NCBI RefSeq assembly: GCF_963259705.1
Contig: NC_081852.1
Coordinates: forward strand, 61,824,359-61,888,358
DNA length: 64,000 nt
Source: Myotis daubentonii
Taxonomy: Eukaryota > Chordata > Mammalia > Chiroptera > Vespertilionidae
Direction of reading: 5' to 3'
Part shown: positions 35,931-46,897 of the stretch, piece after piece
Position numbering within the stretch: position 1 is the first letter of the stretch
Layout of the letters: every line of letters starts with the position of its first letter
The notes under the pieces: generated by a model
Database searches by the model: none
The model's input: the letters and a program-made list of their open reading frames with translations, nothing else
Told to the model about the DNA's origin: nothing
Translations under genes and position numbers: made by a program

Positions 35931-35941
35931 CACACACACAC
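35859..35941 (+). repeat. (CT)n(CA)n compound microsatellite
   Basis: About 41 bp of CT followed by about 42 bp of CA with one TG interruption. Likely polymorphic. Confidence 0.98.
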
Positions 35942-36299
35942 CTGTCCCCATAGCCCCGGGCTGGGAACAAAGGGGCGGTCTCTTCGGGAAGGAAGGGCCA
36001 GGAGGGCCAGGTGATGAGGCCAGCGACTGTGGGGGCGGGCGAGGCACAAGTCCTAGAAGCCCAGGCAGAGAGGGGAATCAGAGATGGTGACCTGGGGCCC
36101 GCCAGGTGCCCAGTGGACAGGAGCGGGGCCGGAAATGGGGCCAGAAGATCAGGAGGACCCTTCAGAGGGTTCCCCAGACCCTGGCGGCCACCACCGTCTG
36201 AGGAATCTGATCAGAAAGCAGGGCCCGGGGTGGCTGAGCCGCTCAGAAACACACTGGACCCGTCGGATGAGCGTGAAAAACTCAACCAGATCCACATCC

Positions 36300-36350
36300 C
36301 TGCAAACCCCGACGCTCCCAAACCTGCAAACCCTGACGCTCCCAAACCTT
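36300..36350 (+). repeat. 24-bp tandem duplication
   Basis: TGCAAACCCCGACGCTCCCA-AACC is followed directly by TGCAAACCCTGACGCTCCCA-AACC. Confidence 0.85.
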
Positions 36351-36622
36351 AGCATTTCCGGCTGGAAGGAGCCTGAGCGAAGATGAGGCTGATTCCAGGC
36401 CACTGTCCTCAGGCCCAGGGCCCCATGCGCTCACCACAGCTACAAGGACGATGGGGTGTTGCAGGGGGTGGGGGTGTTCCACACGTGAGCCCCTGTGAGG
36501 GCCCCCACTTTCTCTCCAATTTGAGAGAAACCTGAATTCTGAAGGACTGCTGACCTTCTACCAGAATATAAGCTCCATGGTTTGGGATCCCCAGTGTCTA
36601 AGAAGGAAGCTGTGAGCAAATC

Positions 36623-36701
36623 AGAAGGAAGGAAGGGAGGGAGGAAGGAGGGGAGGGAGGGAGGGAGGGAGGGAGGGAGGGAGGGAGGGAGGGAAGGAAG
36701 G
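36623..36701 (+). repeat. (GGAA/GGGA)n purine tract
   Basis: GAAGGAAGGAAGGGAGGGAG extending to 12 or so GGGA units. Strand-asymmetric purine DNA. Confidence 0.97.
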
Positions 36702-38864
36702 TGTGATCTAGTGGCTCAGTTTCCCTTTATCTCTCATTTCTCTGCGGCCCAGGACAATCTCAGGTGTCAGGGAAGCTGAGTCACACTTACAACCTTCATC
36801 GCCATTCACCTGCTCGTAGGGTAACTGCTCAGGTTCGCTGCTCATGCGGGAGGCTCGTCCGCTCAGCGTTAATCAATTACGAGACAACTTGTGTATAAGA
36901 AACACAATAAACACCAGAGAACTGGAGGAGGAGCAGAGCACACTATGCCCACTGCCCTTTCCATTAAAAAGCCGTTCACGCCGTCACCGGAAGCTGCAAA
37001 CCTTCTCCCTGGCAAGGGAGCAGCAGCAGGGAGAGCCGATGCTGGTAACTGGGGATGGGCAGCCCTGTCCTGAGGGCGCTTCCCCCCCATCCATCAGCAG
37101 ACAGGACCTGGCTCCCGCCTCCAGGGAAGGGTCCTGGCCAGGAGGGTAGGTAAGTGCCCCCCAGGCCGGATTCCAGGTGATTCCAGGCATTCTGGCTCCC
37201 AAGCCAGGCCTTCAGAGCAAGCGCGCCACCTTCCAAGCCCCGGAGCCTCCAACAGAACAGGAGTCAGGTCTGGGGGCTGTGACCATTTCGGACAACAGGA
37301 TCCCCCTGGCAGCCACAGGTGGGGAGGCCGTCAGAGAGCGGCCCTCCCAATGCTCCCAGCTCCACAGCCCACCCTCAGGTGCACCTCTGGGCTAAGGACA
37401 CAGTGCAGAACATCTGACCTCACAGGACACCTACGCACCGTCTGCCCTCACTCACATCTCGCCACCTGGTCGCAGGGTCTGGACATCTGTGCTGCCAGGT
37501 GACTGCCGGGAATAGCAGGTGCGGGAACCTGCATCCCTGTGCTCACGGCCTCCAGGGCTAAGGGTCCCTCAGGACTCGGCCCGACCAGGGGAAGTGAGCG
37601 AGACGGGGGCACGGGGAGCTGATGCCCACCCTCCTCTCCGTGCGGAGCCCCAGGTGTGCTAGGTCTGGCCGGGCACGGCGCTCTGGGCACAGAAATGTGA
37701 GCAGGAGGATGGGCGCATCCCCAGCAGCCAGCCCTAGCTCAGAAAGGAAATCGCGACCGTCACGCTCACACAAGAAAACAGATCTAACGTGTCCAAGGAA
37801 GTTAAACAACATCGCTCCAGACGGCACAGACATCTTCTATCGCACTCCCGAGGCAGAGCAGCGGCACTGCACCCCCCGGAGACTCGGGGTGACGTTTCTG
37901 ATGAGAGATTTACCCGAAGGGACCTGCCCCCTTCGGGACCCTGGCCTCCGATGGAACGTTACAATTCTAGGAAAGCGATGAACATCTCCATGGACCCTCC
38001 CAGTTCCACAGCAGGGCTGCCCCAGCAACAAGGCCCCGGCGACTTAGTCCCAAAGGGAGCCTGGGGGGCCGGGGAGAGGCTGATGCAGCCACAGCTTCAG
38101 GCTCCTCAGGCAGCACAAGTCTCCTCCTGCAATCAGTACAGAAGGAAGGAAGCTGACATTTCCAAGCGCAGAGCAGGGCCCGGCGAGGGCTCCGCGATCT
38201 CTCTTTGTCCCCAGACCTGCCCAACAAGGCGGGTGTCGTCACCGATCTTCCCAAGGAGAAGTCTTCAGGGAAACCACCCGCCCCAGCCACTTGGCAGCAA
38301 GGGGATGGCGCCGAGATCCCAGGAGCCACCTGTCCGCATCCGACCTGTGGCCTTCTGGCATCTTCCACATAGTCCCTCTCCAAGGCTCCCAGATGAGAAC
38401 CTAACAAGCCGACAGCCATCTCTCGAGGACGAAGCCGACGGCCTTTAGAGGGCAGAGGGTGGCTGTGTGTACACACATGCAGCGCCCACCGGCACGCAGG
38501 TCACGGATGAGCCTTCTCCTAGGAATCGCTGCAACTTCCTGCCCGGGCCTCCAGCCAACCCCTGGCCGTCCGGTCCGTCACCATCCGATCACCAGGAATG
38601 TCCAGGTTTCAACACAGAAACCAACGCGAGTCCTTAGGTTAGAGTCCATCAGCCTGGGGACGGAAGTGGGTTCTACGCTGCCAGCTCCCACCTCTGACCT
38701 CTCACCTCTGACCTCCCAGGTGTCCCCAACGCACTGGGAGCCTGCCACCTGACAGAAAATATCGCCCCGGAAATTGGGAGGAAAAGCTTTACCACGAGAT
38801 GATCAGAACGTTATGGGCCGAGTCGAGCTCCCCCCACCCCCCACCCCCCCGCCCCAAACACAAA
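36702..38864. other. intron 1 stretch without recognised features
   Basis: Over 2 kb of unique, GC-moderate intronic sequence. No repeat, exon or RNA recognised. A C-rich run occurs at about 38830-38853. Confidence 0.5.
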
Positions 38865-39780
38865 TGTTGACGTTCTAACCCCAGCACCTCAGAACGGGGC
38901 AGGTTTTGGAGAGAGTCTTTAAAGAAGTGATCAAGTAAAAAGTTTAATAAATAAAAATAATAAAAAACTTAAATAGCAGGAATTCCTGCTTTCTACCCTT
39001 GCAGATACCTAACAGCAAATGTTAACATTTCTGGCACTTGAATTCAGTCTGCCGCAGCTCAAGGGCATGTAGTCAAAGTGGAATAATAGAAATTTCCAGA
39101 AAACCCGAGGAGAAACCACCTGAGTAAAGAGGCTTATGTACAATGAAAAGCGCTTTCCACTCGTGGGCTCAGAGCACAGTTAAGCATTCAGACTACACAC
39201 ACCAACACAGGCATGGGAGGGAATCTGTATTAAACACAGCAAAAACATAAACACCTTAGAATCAAACTGTGTGTCCGTTGCCTTCATAAGAGGTACTCAA
39301 AATTCAGATTTTTCTAGTAACTGCAAGGGCACGGCAGAGATAATGTTGCCAAGAGACACCTGTTGGTTTAGTCGCATGTCACTCACTGTTCCGTGGGGCT
39401 AGTAGTGAATCTCCTTGACAACGACCTAGCTTTGGGGGGTCTGGAGAATGACCCCATTTCACTGTGATCATGTTCGACGTTTCATCACAATTCGGTTTTC
39501 CCATAATTCTGCCACTGGAACTGAATGCCCAATTAAAACACTGCTCTTCTGTTTTTTAAGAGGTTAAAGTGAAATGGATTCACAGGCTGGGCCCTGATCC
39601 ATAGGACTGAGGTCCTTACAAGAAGAGATTAGGACAGACACACCCAGGGGGACAACCAGTGAGAACAGCCCACTGCAAGTCCAGGAGAGAGGCCTCCTGG
39701 GAAACCCACCGTGCCAACACCTGGATCTCGGAATTCCAGCCTCCAACTGTGAGAAGAAAGAATTCCTGCCGCTCAGGTTC
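38865..39780 (+). repeat. ancient interspersed repeat split by a 0.6-kb interruption
   Basis: 38865-38940 (ATGTTGACGTTCTAACCCCA to GAGAGTCTTTAAAGAAGTGA) and 39556-39780 (GGGCCCTGATCCATAGGACT, GTCCTTACAAGAAGAGATTA, CCAGCCTCCAACTGTGAGAA) read as consecutive parts of one old interspersed repeat I cannot name. 38941-39555 between them belongs to neither. Confidence 0.5.
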
Positions 39781-39930
39781 CCAGTGGTCCTTAAAGCAGC
39801 AAAAGAACACACATACTTCACACCTGGGTTTGAAGGACCGTCCTGGAGTGCTTCCCACCACATTAACAAAAGCAAACTTAGGAAACATTCCACTGGTCTC
39901 TGCATAAGGAATTTCCCAAACTGCCTATGG

Positions 39931-40151
39931 CAGCGGTTCTCAACCTGTGGGTCGCAACCCCTTTGGGGGTCCAACGACCCTTTCACAGGGGTCGCCTAAG
40001 ACCATCGGAAAACACATATATGATTACATATTGTTTTGTGATGAATCACTAGGCTTTCATTATGTTCAATGTGTAACCATGAAATTGGGGTCACCACCAC
40101 ATGAGGAACTGTATTAAAGGGCCGAGGCATCAGGAAGGTGGAGAACCACTG
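39931..40151 (+). mobile_element. non-autonomous hAT, internally deleted
   Basis: Same family as 18518-18828 but lacks about 90 bp of the interior (jumps from GTGTAACCATGAAA to TTGGGGTCACC). Flanks GCCTATGG (39923-39930) and GCCTAGAG (40152-40159). Confidence 0.92.
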
Positions 40152-40727
40152 GCCTAGAGGAACATGGGCCCCTCCCATCAGCCTGGCCTCTGAGACAGGT
40201 GGCTCACTAGCATCCCATCGGGAAAGGTGGGAGCCAGAGCTGGAGAGGCTCAAAACCAGGCACCAGGTCCCGGGAATGAGCAGTGACCACCGAGTCAGGG
40301 CTGACCCTCAAACCCCTGCCGCTGGCCGAGTCCCCGCCTCCTGGCTGGACTCTCTGAAGACCTTCTCAGGACCGAGTGCGTGGGGAAGTCCCCCGCTGGC
40401 CTGGAAAGCAGGCTTCTCTCCCCGCTGGACCTGCCGCCCGGCCGCTGCTCCATTCTCTGCTCTTCACACTGGGCTCAGGGCCCTTCCGTGGACAAAGTGG
40501 ACAAGTTCACCGCTCGGCGGGCCTGGTCCCGCTGCCCCTCCCGCCAGCACCACCTCCACCAGCAGCCGTCCCTGGCCCCACGGCACAGGACCTGCCCGAG
40601 GGGTCACCTCCCAAACTAAACCACGATGCCCTTCAAGGATGGGCTGCAAATCCAAGCCACAGCGACACCCGGCCCGCCTCCCGGGCGAGCGGACACAGAC
40701 CACAGGGACACACCAACGCTGCTGAGG

Positions 40728-41355
40728 CGGCAGGTACTGGCTGCTGGCAATGCGGAACGGGACGGCCGCTCTGGACAAGCCCGGCAGTTTCTTAAACAGC
40801 TAACATGCCACGGCCACGGGACACGGCATGCATGCTCCCGGGCATGGAGCCCAGCAGAGGAAGGCTTACGGTCACATGAAATCCCGTACGTGAACGTTCG
40901 TAGCAGCTTTATTAGTGATCGCCAAACCCGCTGTCCTTCCGTGGGTGAGTGGTCCAGCCACACCACAGACCCCTCATGAACCAAAAGGACCATGGTGTCC
41001 ATTTGTACAACAGGCTGTTGAGAATCCAGAGACTAATGCTGCTTGGGGGTAAAAAGAAGGCAATCCAGAAAGGTTACCTACCACGTGGTCCTGTTGATGG
41101 AACATCGTTGAAATGACAAAATTACAGAAATGGAGAACCCATGAATGTTTGCCAGGGGGCATGTGGGGGGGCAGGCGGGTGTGGCTCCAAAGGGGCAACA
41201 GGAGGGGTCCTCCGGGGATGGAGATGCTCTGTATCCACGTATCCATGTCAACATCCTGGTTCTCATAGTGAACTCGATGTGCAACACACAACCTTGGGGG
41301 ACACTGGTGACGGGTACATGGGGTCTTGGTATTATTTCCTACAACTACAATTACC
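40728..41355 (+). mobile_element. L1 3' region, diverged
   Basis: CGGCAGTTTCTTAAACAGCT, ACGTTCGTAGCAGCTTTATT, CCATGGTGTCCATTTGTACA and GTTGATGGAACATCGTTGAA match the L1 ORF2 end and 3' UTR order at low identity. Confidence 0.55.
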
Positions 41356-41363
41356 TGAAAATA

Positions 41364-41369
41364 CACAGT

Positions 41370-41420
<51 letters not shown>

Positions 41421-41502
41421 GGGAAGGGAAGGGAAGGGAAGGGAAGGGAAGGGAAGGGAAGGGAAGGGAAGGGAAGGGAAGGGAAGGGAAGGGAAGGGAA
41501 AA
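41364..41502 (+). repeat. (GA)n(GGGAA)n compound microsatellite
   Basis: About 44 bp of GA followed by about 17 units of GGGAA (41418-41502). Pure and long, so probably unstable. Confidence 0.97.
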
Positions 41503-41695
41503 GAGAAGGAAGGACACACCACGTGCTTGGGCACTGACACCCTGGCAGTCGCCGATGTACCCGGCAAAGGCCTCGCCAACTGCCCTGCTCTCTCTCCATG
41601 CTTTCACACCTGCATCCTCAGGGGTGACCGGAGAATAAGAGAACGAGCTAGTCCCACACTAAGACAATCCCGATAAGATGTCTGATGTTCTAGGC

Positions 41696-41904
41696 CCGTG
41701 GCCGGCAAACTGCGGCTCGCGAGCCACATGCGGCTCTTTGGCCCCTTGAGTGTGGCGCTTCCTAAGCCTTAGAAGTACCCTAATTACGTGAATAACAATG
41801 TACCTACCTACATAGTTTAAGTTTAAAAAATTTGGCTCTCAAAAGAAATTTCAGTCGTTGTCCTGTTGATATTTGGCTCTGTTGATTGAGTTTGTCAACC
41901 ACTG
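41696..41904 (+). mobile_element. non-autonomous hAT (second family)
   Basis: Begins CCGTGGCCGGCAAACTGCGG and ends GTTTGTCAACCACTG, with the body GAGCCACATGCGGCTCTTTG. Target copy TTCTAGGC at 41688-41695; the downstream copy is TCGAGGC (41905-41911), which is shared with the next hAT. Confidence 0.85.
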
Positions 41905-41911
41905 TCGAGGC

Positions 41912-42123
41912 CAGTGGTTCTCAACCTTCTGGCCCTTTAATACAGGTCCTCATGTTGTGACCCCAACCATATAATTATTTTCGTTGCTACTTCATAACTG
42001 TAATGTTGCTACTGTGATGAATCGTAATGTAAATATCTGATCTGCAGAATGGTCTTAGGCGACCCCTGTGAAAGGGTCGTTCGACCGCCAAAGGGGTCGC
42101 GACCCACAGGTTGAGAACCGCTG
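41912..42123 (-). mobile_element. non-autonomous hAT, inverted
   Basis: Inverted copy of the 18518-18828 family: CAGTGGTTCTCAACCTTCTG to CCACAGGTTGAGAACCGCTG. Downstream target copy TTCTAGGC at 42124-42131. Confidence 0.93.
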
Positions 42124-42131
42124 TTCTAGGC

Positions 42132-42671
42132 AAACAGTGGCACAATAAATTTTAAATTTTTTATAATGTCTCCAAAGTAAAATCTAGTTTGTAGAAATAT
42201 AATATGCCCTAATTCGGTTTTTCCTGCAACTGCAGTGCACGAAAATGTCTGCATTTCTATTTACTTACGATGCAATCTAATTTCCCTCCCCAAAGTAGCA
42301 GCGTGCTTGCTGCTCTGGATAACAAAAGAGCTCTCCCTGCAGCTCCCACGCTCCCCGATGTACTGGGTGTCACACTATTCCCAGCAATTATCGTCACTCA
42401 GCGCTAATCCAAATACGCTGAAGTCATCCTCCCCAGCGCCAGGCAAATGTCACTTCCCCCAAACACAGGGGCAAAACACACCATTAAGAAGTCAACTTCT
42501 GAACAAAGGCGCTCTCTCAGCGCCCGGGACGGAAATCCAAACAGGAAGTCACTTGTCGCCATATTTCTAAGCTGTGCTTTATTAAGTAAGAAATTAATGA
42601 TGCGACGCCCCGCGCTTATCTCAAAAACCGCTCCGCCCTCTGCCTGCTTCATCTCCAGGAATCCTCGCTGC
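42132..42671. other. intron 1 repeat-free block
   Basis: No repeat family recognised. The block keeps a mid-range base composition and motifs such as CAATTATCGTCACTCAGCGC and TTATTAAGTAAGAAATTAAT; see findings for a possible conserved element. Confidence 0.5.
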
Positions 42672-42790
42672 TTTCCACAGGTTTCGCTCCACGTTCTGGA
42701 CGAGGAAACCGAAGCTAAGAGGGCGTGAGCCACCTGCTCAAGGGTCACGTAAGAACCGGGAGTGACGGAGTCGGGGTGCCCAGTGACAGC
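42672..42790 (-). mobile_element. MIR SINE remnant
   Basis: CTGGACGAGGAAACCGAAGC, then CTGCTCAAGGGTCACGTAAG and GAGTGACGGAGTCGGGGTGC resemble the complement of the MIR core. Confidence 0.5.
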
Positions 42791-44485
42791 TGTGCGTGGA
42801 AGGGCCAGGGCAGAACGCGCACACTCGGCTCGCGGCCGGCCGATCTGCTTCATGACGAAGTTCAAGGTGGGGAAGGACCACTCCTGGCCATGCTGCTCTC
42901 CCCACACTGGTCCCTTTCCTACGGCCGCCGTGACAGACGGCCACACCTGAGCCGCCACACTCCGCCCGCACCAGCTCCGCTCTCCACCGGACACCTGGGC
43001 CCGGGGCTGCGTCAAGGTGTGCGCAGGCTGGCGGCTCAGGGCACATGTTTCCAGGCAGAACCCGGCCGGGATTGGAGCACTGAGCTCCTGCTTCCTGGCT
43101 GGCTACCAGCTGGGGGTCGCCTCAGCTCCCAGGGGCCTCTCTCTGGTCCTTGCAAGGGAGCCCCTAACTCTCAGGGCCAGCAACTGCTCCCCGAGCCCTA
43201 GCCAGGCTCAGTACCTCTCAGACGCGCGTGCATCTTTCTTCTGGGTCCCCCTTCCGTGACCAGGGAGAGGAGTCCCCGGCTTATGGGGCCTGTGTGGCTC
43301 CTGCAGGGTCACCTCCACGTCTCAGGTACATAACCTCCATCATCTGCAAAGTCCCCCCGCCCCCAGGTTCTGGGGATCAGGGCTCGGACATCCGGAGGGC
43401 GCTGCCCCCGACGCCAGCCTCAGATGTGACTGGAGGACATGCTGCAAATTCCTACCCAACCTTAGGATCCACATAAGCATCACTATATTGGTGTTGGGAC
43501 AGAAGACCCTGCCTGCCTGGGGGGAGGGGAGGGGGTGGAAAAGTTCCTCTAGCCCAGCCACCCCTAGGTCAAAGTTCATGCCTGTGCTAATGAGCCAGAT
43601 CCCTAAACTGACCCTCCAAACTCAAGTCCAAGGCGAGAAACTCAAAGACTGGTCAACCTCAGGGGGAACCCCCCCTGGAATGATGGGGGACTGCGGGGCG
43701 GTGAGGAGGGACCAGCATTTCCTGTGGAAGCAACGGATCAGCTACGTCCTCCTTCCCCGATCTTACCAAATAAATAACTCAAGTGTCTCATCTACAGACA
43801 ATGCCTCTAACAGAGTCCGAGCCCTTGCAAACAATGAGCTGTGATTCATGTTTCCAAATGAGATGGAGTTTTATCATTTTCTTTCCCCTCGTGATTCACT
43901 CATCCGCCAAGCCGGTGGCCAGGGTGGAAGCGTGGCCCACGCTCAGGATCACCAGGGCCGGGCCACGCAGCCCGGCTGCCGTGGGTAAGGGAGGTGGCCA
44001 GTACTTTTCCCTTAGGCTGCCGCAGCCAGGGAGCTCCTGGGCCGGGATCCGCCATCGGGACTTCTGTCTGTCCCTCAGCGCCTCCTGGAGAACCAGAGGG
44101 AGAACCCAGCCCCACCTCCCAACAAGCGCGCATCCATCCGCCCCCCTCCCTGCGCTCTGCACAGAGCTCTGCACAGAGCTCTGCACAGAAGCGGAGCCCC
44201 AGGCCTGGGGTGCCCCCTGACAGGGGCCTCTAGTTGCCTTCAGAGACTGTGTGTGTTGTGCTGGCGTCCACGCAGGTGAGCCCTCATCTCCACCTGGTGC
44301 AACCAGGCAGAACAGCCCACTCCTCCACCTGACAGCCATTCACACCCTCCCTAGAACCAGAACCACCTGGAAAAACCATCCGGGATACTTTTCTTTGGCA
44401 ACTTTCCAACACAGAGTTTTCTTAAAACCAAAGCATTAGCCAAAGCTGCAATGTTAGAAGCCACCACAGTAAACGGTAGGGAAGC
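42791..44485. other. intron 1 stretch; 12-bp tandem at 44155-44190, otherwise unrecognised
   Basis: CTCTGCACAGAG occurs three times in a row at 44155-44190 (the last unit ends GAA). The rest is GC-rich unique sequence with no supported gene. Confidence 0.6.
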
Positions 44486-44493
44486 TTCTGGAA

Positions 44494-44716
44494 GAGTGGT
44501 TCTCAACCTTCCTAATGCCGCGACCCTTTCATACAGTTCCTCATGTTGCGGTGACCCCCAATTTCATGGTTACAAATTGAACATCATTAAAGCATAGTGA
44601 TTAATCACAAAAACAGTATGTAATCATATATGTGTTTTCCGATGGTCTTAGGCGACCCCTGTGAAAGGGTCGTTCGACACCCAAAGGGGTCGCGACCCAC
44701 AGGTTGAGAACCGCTG
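44494..44716 (-). mobile_element. non-autonomous hAT, inverted, internally deleted
   Basis: GAGTGGTTCTCAACCTTCCT to CACAGGTTGAGAACCGCTG. Flanks TTCTGGAA (44486-44493) and CTCTGGAA (44717-44724). First base mutated from C to G. Confidence 0.92.
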
Positions 44717-44724
44717 CTCTGGAA

Positions 44725-45999
44725 GGTGTGAGACTTGATGCAGAGGGACACAGCCCTGCTCTCACCCACAACCGCCTCCCCAGCAAGGAGACCCTGTCCC
44801 CCCCACCTGCAAACCTTCCCTCTGGTCGTCTGTGGACACGACAGTCAAGCTACTCACAGGTGTCAACACCTACAGCGTCCTCCCTGGCACCATCCACCTG
44901 AGTGCCAACGAAGGGTATGAAGGGTCTGAGAATGTGGTGCCCCAAAGAGAAGCCGTCCCCCAGCTCCTGGCTGAGGAGCACACGGGGCAGGCCTGAGCGC
45001 TAGCCAGGGTCAAGGCCAGGTTCAAATCCAGAATGTAGCCATTCCTCCTGTGCCAGAGTGGGTGAGCCTCAGTGCAATGGGAGGGCGCAGTTCCCTGCAC
45101 AGGACTGAGGGCCGACCCTGCCCCCGCCCTGGCCCTCCGGGCCCTCCCTGGCCCTGGGAGAGGGGCGCCACAGCTTGCCTCCTGCCTGCCCACCCCCAGG
45201 GCCCCAGCTCCTCCTCCATCTGGGGGTGCTCTGCTCCCAGTGGGTTTGTGCGCAGCTCTCTCCTCACACATCACCCAGGCAGGCTCACCGCAGCCACTCC
45301 CTGGCCATCATCCGCCCAGGCAGTCTCTGTCCCAAGCCTCCCTCTTCCCAAGCAGACTCATGGGGACGTTTCTATCAGGAGGTGCCCAGACTGAACCCCC
45401 GGGAGGGGCCCGGGGTGCTGCTTACTGGCTCAGCTCCCAGCCAGGACGCCCACTCTGCCACTGGCTCTGCACGAGCCCGAGCCTCAGTTTCCTCATCTCT
45501 ACAGCAGGCGTGGGAGGGGGCTCAGCCATCATGTCCTGCAGCAAGGCGGGCCCAGCTCCAGGTGTGGAACAGCAGTGTGACCGGGGGCTGCCTCAGGCTC
45601 CACCCCCCCACCCCCACCCCGCAGCCCACCACTGTTCAAGGGGCCCACTGCAAGTCCCAAACACGGAGCAGAGCTCAGCAATGGGTCACAGGAGAGGCCT
45701 GAGGCTTCCTACGGTCTGAGGGTCAGAGGGTCAGAGGGTCAGGAGGAAGGGGCCAGCAGTGGGCCTGGGCCAGACACGCCTGGGGTCTGGGCTGGGCTGT
45801 CAAGGCTCCAAGATGGAGGACAGGGAACCTGAGGAGGACACCACCTCGCTGGAGGGGAGGCCAGGCCAAGGGCAGAGGCCATAGGACAGAGCTCTTGGGG
45901 CTCCTAACAGGAAAGAGAACAGTGAGACTCAAACTCGCAGGAAAGATAGGAGACCAGGGAGCAGCCGCCCCAGACTGGAGGCCCTGGGGCAGAGGGCAA
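44725..45999. other. intron 1 stretch next to the promoter, unrecognised
   Basis: C/G-rich unique sequence rising into the CpG island. Contains a short GAGGGTCA triple repeat at about 45718-45741. No exon supported. Confidence 0.55.
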
Positions 46000-46789
46000 G
46001 TCAGAGATGGCAGGAGCCCAGCCCCCTCGCCCCCCCCAAACCCCGTTCCCCCTCCCCCCCCCCCCGCCCCGTCCCCTGGGAGGGCAGCGGGGCGCACAGG
46101 GGCGCCAGTTGGCTGGCCACCCAGGAAAGCCAGGCTCCCTGGGGGCGCGCGGGGGTCCGGGACCTAAACTTGCAGCCAGCTCCCCCTGCCCCCCAGGAAG
46201 TGACCGAGAGCAGTGGCGCCGCCCCCCAGCCCGGCCCCGCGGACAAGGGCGCGCTCGGCCGGGGTCGGTCCTGCAGGGTCCCGCGCGGTCGGGGCTGGGC
46301 AGCCGCGCGAGGGGCCGCCCGGGGGCGCGCGCCACTTCCCGCGGGGGGAGAGCGCGGGCTCCGCTCGGGCCACGGCCACTTGAGCGTGTTCCCGGGCGCC
46401 CCGACCCCGCGCAAAACTTCACCCCAACGCGGGCAGGCGCGGCGAGCAAGGATGCGGGCTCCGGACGGCCCAGCGCCCAGCGGGACCCCGAGTTGGGGGC
46501 GGCCCGCGGCTGGAAGGCTCGGTCACGGGGGCGCCGGCCCGAGCACCGGCGGTCGGAGGGGACCCCCGGGAAGTGACACAACATCCCCCGCCCCGCGTGC
46601 CCGCAGCCCGGCCGCCCAGGCTCCCGCGGGGGCAGCGCCGCCCCGGGTCCGAGTGGGTAGAGCCCGGCGACCGGGCGCGCTCGGGCCAGGGCAGGGGGCG
46701 CACACGCTCCCTCCCGGCGCCCTTTCCGGCCGAGGCCCGGGCCCCCCCCCCCCCACCCGCCCCGCGCCCCGGCCCCGCGCGCTGCTCAC

Positions 46790-46835
46790 CGACGCCGTAC
46801 TTCTCCTCGCGCTTGGTGGGCACCCAGCGCGTCAT
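46790..46835 (-). CDS. DOCK1: DOCK1 coding exon 1 (initiator exon)
   Basis: ATG at 46835-46833 opens MTRWVPTKREEKYGV (residues 1-15) plus the first base of Ala16; the donor GTGAGC follows at 46789. The start has G at -3 and A at +4, a moderate context. It was chosen because it gives the known DOCK1 N terminus and lies in a CpG island, as expected of a first exon. The exon ends in phase 1 and joins the phase-matched exon 2 about 35 kb away. These residues lead into the first beta strand of the SH3 domain, which in DOCK1 begins near residue 9. Confidence 0.97.
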
Positions 46836-46897
46836 GGCGCCCCCGCCGCCGCCGCTGCTCGGGCAGGAAACTCGGCGCCTAGGCGGCCATTTTCCAT
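46832..46897 (-). other. upstream ORF overlapping the DOCK1 start codon
   Basis: On the minus strand an ATG at 46897 opens a 21-codon frame (MENGRLGAEFPA, then an Ala-rich end) whose TGA stop at 46834-46832 overlaps the DOCK1 ATG as ATGA. The uORF start has G at -3 and G at +4, a better context than the DOCK1 start. Such overlap can allow termination-reinitiation or reduce main-frame translation. Whether it lies in the mature 5' UTR depends on the unmapped start site. Confidence 0.5.
46879..46890 (-). other. minimal upstream ORF (Met-Ala-Ala-stop)
   Basis: ATG GCC GCC TAG lies within the YY1-like box on the minus strand, in a different frame from the 21-codon uORF. The context is strong (A at -3, G at +4). 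Three-codon uORFs can reinitiate efficiently. It may simply reflect the YY1 motif, which contains ATGGC. Confidence 0.4.
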
